The translations under genes were made by a program, and so were the position numbers. Below, piece by piece: positions 49,599 through 60,600 of a DNA stretch of 64,000 nt. The DNA comes from Megalopta genalis (taxonomy: Eukaryota > Arthropoda > Insecta > Hymenoptera > Halictidae). Positions within the stretch are counted from its first letter, which is position 1. The number at the start of each line of letters is the position of its first letter. Location of the stretch: contig NW_027476864.1 of NCBI RefSeq assembly GCF_051020955.1, forward strand, positions 1 through 64,000, read 5' to 3'. The notes beneath the pieces are model-generated. The model ran no database searches. It saw only the letters and a program-made list of their open reading frames with translations, and was not told where the DNA came from.

Positions 49599-49648
49599 AG
49601 CCTTCTACTTCGCATTGATTTGAAGCTAAGCCTTCTACTTCGCATTGA
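49559..49648 (+). repeat. Run of three identical B units
   Basis: Three consecutive 30-bp units (49559-49588, 49589-49618, 49619-49648) are identical B-type units with CTAAGCCTTCTACTTCGCA. Elsewhere B normally occurs once per 150 bp. This is a local single-unit amplification that departs from the five-unit order and is the smallest-scale copying seen. Confidence 0.92.
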
Positions 49649-49679
49649 TTTGAAGCTTAATCATGTATTTCGCTTGGAT

Positions 49680-52170
49680 TTGAAGCTAAATCATGTGTTT
49701 CGCATGGACTTAAAGCTAACACGTTTGTTTCGCATGCCTTTGAACCTAAATCATGTATATCACAAGTATTTGAAGCTAAACCATTTCATTCCCATGGATT
49801 TGGAGCTGAGCCTACTACTTCGCATTGATTTGGAGCTAAATCATGTGTTTCGCTTGGATTTAAAGATAACGCGATTGTTTCGCATGCAGTTGAAGCTAAA
49901 TCATGTATATCACAAGTATTTGAAGCTAAACCATTTGTTTCGCATGGATTCGTAAATCAGCCTTCTATTTCTCATTGATTTGAATCTAAATCATGAGTTT
50001 CGCATGGATTTGAAGCTAACTCGATTGTTTCGCCTGCATTTGAAGCTAAATCATGTATATCGCTAATATTTGAAGCTAATCCATTTGTTTGCATGGATTC
50101 GAAGATAAACCTTCTACTTCGTATAGATTTTAAGTTAAATCATGTGTTTCGCATGGATTTAAAGATAACTCGTTTGTTTCGCTTGCAGTTGAATCTAAAT
50201 CATGTATATCACAAGTATTTGAAGCTAAACCATTTGATTCCCATGGATTTGGAGCTAAGCCTACTACTTCGCATTGATTTGGAGCTAAATCATGTGTTTC
50301 GCATGGATTTAAAGATAACACGATTGTTTCGCATGCAGTTGAAGCTAAATCATGTATATCACAAGTATTTGTAGCTAAACCATTTGTTTCGCATGGATTC
50401 GAAAATCAGCCTTCTATTTCGCATTGATTTGAAGCTAAATCATGAGTTTCGCATGGATTTGAAGCTAACACGTTTGTTTCGCATGCAGTTGAAGCTAAAT
50501 CATGTATATCACAAGTATTTGAAGCTAAACCATTTGTTTCGCATAGATTCGAAAATCAGTCTTCTATTTCGCAATGATTTGATGCTAAATCATGTGTTTC
50601 TCATGGATTTGAAGCAAACTCGTTTCTATCGCATGGATTTATAGCTAACTCGTTTATTTCACATGCTGTTGAAGCTAAATCTAGTATATAACAAGTATTT
50701 GAAGCTAAACCATTTGTTTCGCATGTATTCGAAAATCAGCCTTCTATTTCGCATTGATTTGAAGCTAAATCATGAGTTTCGCATGGATTTGAAGCTAACT
50801 CGTTTGTTTCGCATGGATTTGAAGCTAAGCGTTCTACTTCGCATTGATTTGAAGCTTAATCATGTATTTCGCTTGGATTTGAAGCTAAATCATGTGTTTC
50901 TCATGGACTTAAAGCTAACACGTTTGTTTCGCATGCAGTTGAACCTAAATCATGTATATCACAAGTATTGAAGCTAAACCATTTCATTCCCACGGATTTG
51001 GAGCTAAGCCTACTACTTCGCATTGATTTGGAGCTAAATCATGTGTTTCGCTTGGATTTAAAGATAACACGATTGTTTCGCATGCAGTTGAAGCTAAATC
51101 ATGTACATCACAAGTATTTGAAGCTAAACCATTCGATTCCCATGGATTTGGAGCTAAGCGTTCTACTTCGCATTGATTTGAAGCTTAATCATGTATTTCG
51201 CTTGGATTTGAAGCTAAATCATGTGTTTCGCATGGACATAAAGCTAACACGTTTGTTTCGCATGCAGTTGAACCTAAATTATGTATATCACAAGTATTTG
51301 AAGCTAAACCATTTGTTTTGCATGGATTCGAAAATCAGCCTTCTATTTCGCATTGATTTGAAGCTAAATCATGAGTTTCGCATGGATTTGAAGCTAACTC
51401 GTTTGTTTCGCATGCAGTTGAAGCAAAATCATGTATATCACAAGTATTAGAAGCTAAACCATTTGAATCGCATGGATTTGAAGCTAAGCGTTCTACTTCG
51501 CATTGATTTGAAGCTTAATCATGTATTTCGCTTGGATTTGAAGCTAAATCATGTGTTTCGCATGGACTTAAAGCTAACACGTTTGTATCGCATGCAGTTG
51601 AACCTAAATCATGTATATCACAAGTATTTGAAGCTAAACCATTTGTTTTGCATGGATTTGAAGTTAAGCCTTCGACTTCGCATTGATTTGATGCTAAATC
51701 ATGTGCTTCTCATGGATTTGAAGCTAACTCGTTTCTATCGCAAGGATTTATAGCTAACTCGTTTATTTCGCATGCTGTTGAAGCTAAATCTAGTATATCA
51801 AAAGTATTCAAGCTAAACCATTCGTTTCGCATGGATTTGAAGCTTGGCCTTCTACTTCGCCTGCATTCGAAGCTAAATCATGTGTTTCGATTGGATTTGA
51901 AGCTAACTCGTTTGTTTCACATTGCAGTTGAAGCTAGTCATGTATATCACAAGTATTTTAAAGCTAAACCATTCGTTTCGCATGGATTTGAAGCTAAGCC
52001 TTCTACTTCGCATTGATTTGAAGCTAAATCATGTGTTTCGCATGGACATAAAGCTAACACGTTTGTTTCGCATGCAGTTGAACCTAAATCATGTATATCA
52101 CAAGTATTTGAAGCTAAACCATTTGTTTTGCGTGGTTTCGAAAACAGCCTTCTATTTCGCATTGATTTGA
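49680..52170 (+). repeat. Distinct subfamily zone (TAAAGCTAACACG / GGAGCTAAGCC units)
   Basis: This zone is enriched in variants that are scarce elsewhere: GGACTTAAAGCTAACACG, GTTGAACCTAAATCATG, GGATTTGGAGCTAAGCC with TACTACTTCGC, and CTAAGCGTTCTACTTCGC. Partial copies are spaced along 49690-50400, 50880-51130, 51170-51320 and 51480-51660. It contains one 29-bp variant (ATG at 50093). Unit deletions (for example AAGTATTGAAGC at about 50966 and AAGTATTCAAGC at about 51806) change phase. Confidence 0.8.
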
Positions 52171-52514
52171 AGCTAGATCATGTGTTTCTCACGGATTTGA
52201 AGCTAACTCGTTTGTTTCGCCTGCATTTGTAGCTATATCACTTCTATTCACAAGTATTTGACACTAAATAATTCGTTTCGCATGGATTTGAAGCTAAGCA
52301 TTCAACTTCGCATTGATTTGGATCTAAATCATGTGATTCGCTTGGATTTGAAGCTAACTCGTACGTTTCGCATCCAGTTGAATCTAAATCATGTATATCA
52401 CAAGTATTCGAAGCTAAACCATTTGTATCGCATGGATTTGTAGCTAAGCCTTCTACTGCGCATTGATTCGAAGCTAAATCATGTGTTTTGCTTGGATTTG
52501 AAGCTAACTCAATT

Positions 52515-52600
52515 GTTTCGCCTTACTTCAAGTTCGCATTGATTTGAAGTTTGGATTTGAAGCTAACTCGTCGTTTCGCAATGCAGTTGATGCTTAATCA
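52515..52600 (+). repeat. Local break in the 30-bp register
   Basis: After TTTCGCC at about 52522 the sequence reads TTACTTCAAGTTCGCATTGA, then GAAGTTTGGATTTGAAGC, with the next unit reading CTCGTCGTTTCGCAATGCAG. The distance between successive TTTGAAG anchors is about 43 and then about 13 bp instead of 30. It looks like a scar of a small deletion plus rearrangement inside the repeats, not foreign DNA. Confidence 0.82.
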
Positions 52601-53230
52601 TGTATAAAACAAGTATTTGAAGCTAAACCATTTATTTCGCATGCATTTTAAGCTAAGACTTCTACTTTGCATGAAATTGAAGCTAAATCATGTGTTTCGC
52701 ATGGATTTGAAACTAAGCCTCCTACTTCGTACTGATTTAAATCTAAATCTTGTGTTTCGTTTGAATTTGAAACTAAGCCTTCTACTTCGCATTAATTAGA
52801 AGCTAATTCGTGTGTTTTTGCATTTGAAGCTATATCTCTTATATTCGCAAGTATTTGAATCCCAATCATTCGTTTCGCATGGATTTGTAGCAAAGTCGTT
52901 TGTTTCGCATGCAGTTGAAGCTAAATCATGTATATCACAAGTATTAGAAGCTAAATCATTTGATTCGCATGGATTTGAAGCTTGGCCTTCTACTTCGCAT
53001 GCATTCGAAGCTAAATCATGTGTTTCTATTGGATTTGAAGCTAACTCGTTTGTTTCACATGCAGTTGAAGCTAGTCATGTATATCACAAGTATTTAAAGC
53101 TAAACCATTCGTTTCGCATGGATTTGAAGCTAAGGCTCCTACTTCGCATTGATATGAAGCTAAATCAGGTGTTTCGGATGGATTTGAAGCTAACTCGTTT
53201 GTTTCGAATGCAGTTGAAGCTAACTCATGC

Positions 53231-53772
53231 ATATCACCAGTATTTGAAGCTACACCATTTGTTTCGCGTGGATTCGAAGATAAGCCTTCTACTTCTCATT
53301 GGTTTGAAGCTAAATCATGTATGTCACAAGTATTTGAAGCTAACACGTTTGTTTCGCATGCAGTTGAATCTATATCACTTATGTTCGCAAGTATTTGAAG
53401 CTAAATCATTCGTTTCGCACGGAGTTGATGCTAAGCCTTCTACTTCGCATGGATTTATAGCTAACACGTTTGTTTCGCATGCAGTTGAAGCTAAATCATG
53501 TTTATCACCAGTATTTGAAGCTACACCATTTGTTTCGCGTGGATTCGAAGATAAGCCTTCTACTTCTCATTGGTTTGAAGCTAAATCATGTATGTCACAA
53601 GTATTTGAAGCTAACACGTTTGTTTCGCATGCAGTTGAATCTATATCACTTATGTTCGCAAGTATTTGAAGCTAAATCATTCGTTTCGCACGGAGTTGAT
53701 GCTAAGCCTTCTACTTCGCATGGATTTATAGCTAACACGTTTGTTTCGCATGCAGTTGAAGCTAAATCATGT
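53231..53772 (+). repeat. 271-bp tandem duplication
   Basis: Copies at about 53231-53501 and 53502-53772 share CACCAGTATTTGAAGCTACA, CTTCTCATTGGTTTGAAGC, TATGTTCGCAAG and GGAGTTGATGCTAAGCC. The TAAGCCTTCTACTTCTCATT marker is at 53281 and 53552. The extra base comes from the 31-bp TATGTTCGCAAG unit. Confidence 0.87.
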
Positions 53773-53814
53773 TTATCACAAGTATCTGAATCTAAACCGT
53801 TTGATTCGCATGGA

Positions 53815-54500
53815 TTTGAAGCTAAGCGTTCCACATCGCATTGATTTGAAGCTAACCCGATTGTTTCGCCTGCATTTGAAGCTATATCACTTACATCGCA
53901 ATTATCTGAAGATAAATCATTTGTTTCTCATGTATTTGAGGCTAAGCCGTCTATTTCGAATTTATTTGAAGCTAAATCATCTGTTTCGCATGGATGTGAA
54001 GCTAACTCGTTTTTTTCGCCTGTATTTGAAGATAAATCATGTATATCACAAGTATTTGAAGCTAAACCATTCGCATCGCATGGATTTGAAGCAAAGCCTT
54101 CAACTTCGCATTGACTTGAAGATAAATCATGTGTTTCGCTTGGATTTGAAGCTAACTCGTTTCTTTCGCATGCAGTTGAAACTAAATTATGTATATCACA
54201 AGCATTTTAAGCTAAACCATTTGATTCGCATGGATTTGAAATTAAGCCTTCTACTTCGTACTGATTTGAAGCTAAATCATGTGTTTCGTTTGAATTTGAA
54301 ACTAAGCCTTCTACTTCGCATTGTTTTGAAGCTAAATCGTGTGTTTCGCATGGATTTGGAGCTAACTCGATTGATTCGACTGCATTTGAATCTATATCAC
54401 TTATATCGCAATTATCTGAAGATAAATCATTTGCTTCTCATGTATTTGAAACTAAGCCGTCTATTGCGCATTGATTTGAAGCTAAATCATATTTTTCGCA
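53815..54500 (+). repeat. Mosaic copy of material from 23.3 and 28.3 kb
   Basis: 53815-54190 matches about 23275-23650 (offset 30541 at CTATATCACTTACATCG). It then continues with units like those at 28260-28560 (GAAATTAAGCC, TTCGTACTGATTTG, GTCTATTGCGCATTG). The rest of the zone to about 56080 is mixed type-1 and type-2 array that resembles 31.5-32 kb and 21.8-22.5 kb in pieces, with no gene. Confidence 0.78.
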
Positions 54501-56199
54501 TGGATTTGAAGCTAACTCGTTTGTTTCGCATGCAGTTGAAGCTGAATCATGTATATCACAAGTATTTGAAGCTAAACCATTTGTTTCGCATGGATTTAAA
54601 GATAACACGATTGTTTCGCATGCAGTTGAAGCTATATCATGTATATCACAAGTATTTGAAGCTAAACCATTTGATTCGCATGGACTTGAAGCTAAGCCTT
54701 CTACGTCGCATTGATTTGAAGCTAAGCCTTCTATTTCGCATTGATTTGAATCTAAATCATGTGTTTCGCTTGATTTTGAAGCTAACCCGTTTGTTTCGCA
54801 TGCAGTTAAGGCTGAATCATGTATATCACAAGTATTTGAAGCTAAACCATTTGTTTCTCATGTATTTAAAGTTAAGCGTTCCACTTGGCATTGTTTTGAA
54901 GCTAACTCGATTGTTTCGCCTGCATTTGAAGCTATATCACTTACATCGCAATTATCTGAAGATAAATCATTTGTTTCTCATGTATTTGAAGATAAGCCTT
55001 GTACTTCGCATTGATTTGAAGCTAAATCATGTTTTTCGCATGGATTTGAAGCTAACTCGTTTGTTTCGCCTGCATTTGAAGCTGAATCATGTATATCACA
55101 AGTATTTGAAGCTAAACCATTTGTTTCGCATGAATTCGAAGCTAAGCCTACTACTTCGCATTGATTTGAATCTAAATCATGTGTTTCGCTTGGTTTTGAA
55201 GCTAACTCGTCTGTTTCGCATGCAGTTGAAGCTGAATCATGTATATCACAAGTATTTGAAGCTAAACCATTCCTTTCGCATGAATTTGAAGCTAAGCCTT
55301 CTACTTCGCATTAATTTGAAGCTAACTCGATTGATTCGACTGCATCTGAATCTATATCACTTATATCGCAATTATCTGAAGATAAATCATTTGCTTCTCA
55401 TGTATTTGAAGCTAAGCCTTCTACTTCGCATTGATTTGCAGCTAAATCATGTGTTTCGCTTGGTTTTGAAGCTAACTAGTTTGTTTCGCATGCAGTTGAA
55501 GCTAAATCATGTATATCACAAGTAATTGAAGCTAAACCATTTGTTTCGCATGAATTTGAAGCTAACTCTTTTGTTTCGCCTGCATTTGAAGATAAATCAT
55601 GTATATCACGAGTATTTGAAGCTAAACCGTTTGATTCGCATGGATTTGAAGCTAAGCCTTCTACTTCGCATTGATTTGCAGCTAAATCATGTGTTTCGCT
55701 TGGTTTTGAAGCTAACTCGTTTGTTTCGCATGCAGTTGAAGCTGAATCAAGTATATCATAAGTATTTGAAGCTAAACCATTTGTTTCGCATTGATTTGAT
55801 GATAAGCCTTCTACGTCGCATGAATTTGAAGCTAAGCCTTCTACTTCGCATTGATTTGAAGCTAAATCATGTGTTTCGCTTGGTTTTGAAGCTAACTCGT
55901 TTGTTTCGCATGCAGTTGAAGCTAAATAATGTATATTACAAGTATTAGAAGCTAATTCATATGATTCGCATGGATTTGAAGATAAGCCTCCTACATCGCA
56001 TTGATTTGAATCTAACTCGATTGTTTCGCCTACATTTGAAGCTATATCACTTATATTCGCAAGTATTTGACGGTCAATCATTCGTTTCGCATGAATTTGA
56101 AGCTAAGCCTTCTACTTCGCATTGATTTGAATCTAAGTCATGTGATTCACTTGGATTTGATGCTAACCCATCTACTTCGCATTCATTTGAAGCTAAATC

Positions 56200-56460
56200 A
56201 TGAGTTTCGCTTGGATTTGTAGTTAACACGTTTGTTTCACATGCACTTGAAGCTCAATCATGTATATCACAAGTATTTGAAGCTGAACAATTTGTTTCGC
56301 ATGAATATTAAGTTATACCATGTGCTTCGCATGAATATGAATCTAAACGATGTGTTTCGCATGAATTTAAAGCTAAATCATTAATATCAAAATTATTTGA
56401 AACTAAACCATTTGTTTCGCATGGTTTCGAAGATAAGCCTTCTACTTCGCATGGATTTGA
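56200..56460 (+). repeat. 0.26-kb copy (second at 57251-57511)
   Basis: Shares CTGAACAATTTGTTTCGCAT, the ATTAAGTTA / ATTAAGGTA unit, CATGTGCTTCGCATGAATA and CATGGTTTCGAAGATAAGCC with 57251-57511 at an offset of 1051. Between and after them (56461-57250, 57512-57670) are further array units, including GTTTTTGTAATGAATTTG, a slipped unit also seen at about 39562 and 61032. Confidence 0.78.
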
Positions 56461-57670
56461 AGCTAATCCTTCTACTTCGCATTTATTTGAAGCTAAATCA
56501 TATGTTTCGCTTGGATTTGAAGGTAACACGTTTGTTTCACATGCAGTTGAAGCTCAATCATGTATATCACAAGTAATTGAAGCTGAACAATTTGTTTCGC
56601 ATGAATACTAAGTTAAACCATGTTTTTCGCATGAGTATTAAGCTAAACCATGTTTTTGTAATGAATTTGAAGCTAAATCATGTGTTTCTCATGGATTTGA
56701 AGCTAACTCGTTTGTTTGGCATGCAGTTGAAGCTAAATCATGTATATCACAAGTATTGGAAGCCAAAACATTTGATTCGCATGAATTTGAAGCTAAATCA
56801 TGTGTTTCGCTTGGATTTGAAACTAAGCCTTCTACTTCGCATTGATTAGAAGCTAAATCTTGTGTTTCATATGGATTTGAAGCTTATTCGGTTGTTTCAC
56901 CTACATTCGAAGTTATATCACGTATAATCGCAAGTATTTGAAGCTCAGTCATTCGTTTCGCATGGATTTGAAGCTAAGCCTTCTACTTCGCAATGATTTG
57001 AAGTTAAATCATATGTTTCGCTTGAATTTGAAGCTAACTCGTTTGTTTCTCCTGCAATTGAAGCTAAATCATGTATAACACAAGTATTTGAAGCTAAACC
57101 ATCTGTTTCGCAAGGTTTCCAAGATATGCCTTCTACGTCGCATTGATTCGAAGCTAAATCATGTGATTCGCATTGATTTGAATCTGAATCATGTGATTCA
57201 CTTGGATTTGATGCTAACCATTCTACTTCGCATTGATTTGAAGCTAAATCATGTGTTTCGCTTGGATTTGAAGGTAACACGTTTGTTTCACATGCAGTTG
57301 AAGCTCACTCATGTATATCACAAGTATTTGAAGCTGAACAATTTGTTTCGCATGAATATTAAGGTAAACCATGTGCTTCGCATGAATATGAATCTAATCG
57401 CTGTGTTTCGCATGAATTTAAAAATAAATCATTTATATCAAAAGTATTTGAAGCTAAACCATTTGTTTCGCATGGTTTCGAAGATAAGCCATCTACTTCG
57501 CATTGATATGAATCTAAATCATGCGTTTCGCATGTATTCGGAGCTAACTAGTTTGTTTCGCCTGCATTTGAAGATAAATCATGTATAGCACAAGTGTTTG
57601 AAACTAAACCATTTGTTTCGCGTGGATTTGAAGATAAGCCTTCAACTTCGCATTGATTTGAAGATAAATC

Positions 57671-60600
57671 ATTTGTTTCGCATGGATTCGAAGATAACTC
57701 TACTACTTCGCATTCATTTGAAGCTAAATCATGTGTTTCGCTTTGATTTGAAGCTCACTCGTTTGTTTCGCATGCAGTTGAATCTAAATCATGTATATCA
57801 CAAGTACTTGAAGCTAAGCCGTTTGATTGGCATGGATTTGAAGCTATGACTTCTACATCGCAGTGATTCGAAGATAAATCATGTGTTCGCTTGGATTTGA
57901 AGCTAACTCGTTTGTTTCGCTCCCAGTTGAAGCTAAATCATGTATATCACGAGTATTTGTAGCTAAACAATTTGATTCGCACGGATTTGAAGCAAAGCCT
58001 TCTACTTCGCATTGATTTGAGGCTAAATCACGTGATTCGCGTGGATTTGAAGCTAACTCGTTTTTTCGCATGCAGTTGAAGCTAAATAACGTATATCACA
58101 GGTATTTGAAGCTAAACTATTTGTTTCGCATGGATTCGTAGATAACCCTTCTACTTCGCATTGATTTGATGCTAAATCATGTGTTTCGCACGGATTTGAA
58201 TTTAACTCGTTTGTGTCGCATGCAGTTGAATCTAAATCAAGTATGTCACAAGTATTTGAACCTAAACCATTTGATTCGCATGGATTTGAAGCTAAGCCTT
58301 CTACTTCGCATTGATTTGAAGCTGAATCATGTGTTTCGCATTGATTTGAAGCTAACTCGTTTGTTTCTCATACAGTTGAAGCTTAATCATGTATATCACA
58401 AGTACTTGACGCTAAATCATATATTTCGCAAGGATTCGAAGATAAGCCTTCTACTTCGCAATGATTTGAAGCTAACTCATGTGTTTCGATTGGATTTAAA
58501 GCTAAGCCTTGTACTTCGCATTGATTTGAAACTAAGTGATGAGTTTCGCTTGGATTTGAAGCTAACTCGTTTGTTTCGCCTCCATTTGAAGCTATATCGC
58601 TTATATCAAAAGTATGTGATGCTAAATAATTTGTGTCGGATGCATTTGATGCTAAGCCTTCAACTTCGCATTGAATTGAATCTAAATCATGTGTTTTGCT
58701 TGGATTTGAAGCTAACTCGTTTCTTTCGCAAGCATTGAAGCTAAATCATGTATATCACAAGTATTTCATGCTGAACCATTTGTTTCGCATGAATATTAAA
58801 CTAAACCATGTGTATCGAACGAATTTGAAGCTAAATCATGTGCTTCGCATGGATTTGAAACTAACTCGTTTGTTTCGCCTGCATTTGAAGCGAAATCATG
58901 TTTATCACAAGTATTTGAAGTTAAACCATTTGCTTCGAATAAATTCGAAGATTATCTTCTACTTCGTATTGATTTAAAGCTAAATCATGAGTTTCGCATG
59001 TATTTGAAGCTAAATCATGAGTTTCGAATGTATTTGAAGCTAACTCGTTTGTTTCGCATGCAGTTGAAGCTAAATCATGTTTATCACGAGTATTTGAAGC
59101 TAAACAATTAGATTCACACGGATTTGAAGCAAAGCCTTCTACTTCGCATTGATTTGAGGCTAAATCACGTCTTTCGCTTGGATTTTAAGCTACCTCGGTT
59201 GTTTCGCATGCAGTTGAAACAGAATCATGTTTATCACAAGTATTTGAAGCTAAACCATTTGATTCGCATGGACTTGAAGCTAAGCCTTCCACTTCGCATT
59301 GATTTGAAGCTAAATCATTCGTTCCGCATGGATTTGAAGCTAACTCGTTTGTATCGCCTGCAGTTGAAGCTAAATCATGTATATCACAAGTATTTGAAGC
59401 TAAACCGTTTGATTGGCATGGATTTGAATCTAAGACCTCTACTTCGCATTGATTTGAGGCTAAATCACGTGATTCGCGTGGATTTGAAGCTAATTCGTTT
59501 TTTCGCATGCTGTTGAAGCAAAGTCACGCACATCACAAGTATTTGAAGCTAAACCGTTCGTTTCGCATGGATTCGAAGATCAGCCTACTACTTCGCATTG
59601 ATTTGAAACTAAATCATGTGTTTCGCTTGGATTTGAAGCTAACTCGTTTGTTTCGCATGCAGTTGGATCTAAATCAAGTATGTCACAAGTATTTGAACCT
59701 AAACCATTTGATTCGCATGGATTTGAAGCTAAGCCTTCTACTTCGCATTGATTTGAAGCTGCATCATGTGTTTCGCATTCATTTGAAGCTAACTCGTCTG
59801 TTTCGAATGCAGTTCAAGCTGAATCATGTATATCACAAGCATTTGAACCTAAACCATTTGATTCGTATGGATTTGAAGCTAAGCCTTCTACTTCGCATTG
59901 ATTTGAAGCTGAATGATGTGTTTCGCATTGATTTGAAGCTAACTCGTTTGTTTCTCATACAGTTGAAGCTTAATCATGTATATCACAAGTACTTGACGCT
60001 AAATCATATATTTCGCAAGGATTCGAAGGTAAGCCTTCTACTTCGCAATGATTTGAAGCTAACTCACGTGTTTCGATTGGATTTAAAGCTAAGCCTTCTA
60101 CTTCGCATTGATTTGAAACTAAATCATGTGTTTCGCTTGGATTTGAAACTAAACCATCTACTTCGCATTGAATTGAAGCTAAATCATGTGTTTCGCATGA
60201 ATTTGAAACTAACTCGTTTGTTTTGCTTGAATTCGAAGCTATATCTCTTACACTCGCAAGTATTTGAAGTTCAATCTTTCGTTTCGCATGGATTTGAAGC
60301 TAAGGCTTCTAGTTCGCATTGATTTGAAGCTAAATCATGTGTTTCGCTTGGATTTGAATCTAATTCGGTTATTTCGGATGCAGTTGAAGCTAAATCATGT
60401 ATATCACAAGTATTTGAAGCTGAACAATTTGTTTCGCATGAATATTAAGTTAAACCATGTGTTCCGCATTGATTTGAAGCTAAATCATGTGCTTCGCATG
60501 GATTTGAAGCTAACTCGTTTGTTTCGCATGCAGTTGATGCTAAATCATGTATATCACAAGTATTTGAAGCTGAACCATTTGATTCTCGTGAAATTTAAGC

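Noticed and set aside
52515..52600. Insertion of foreign DNA at the register break
   Set aside because: All pieces are recognisable unit fragments (CTTCGCATTGATTTGAAG-like), so a rearrangement scar explains it without an insertion.
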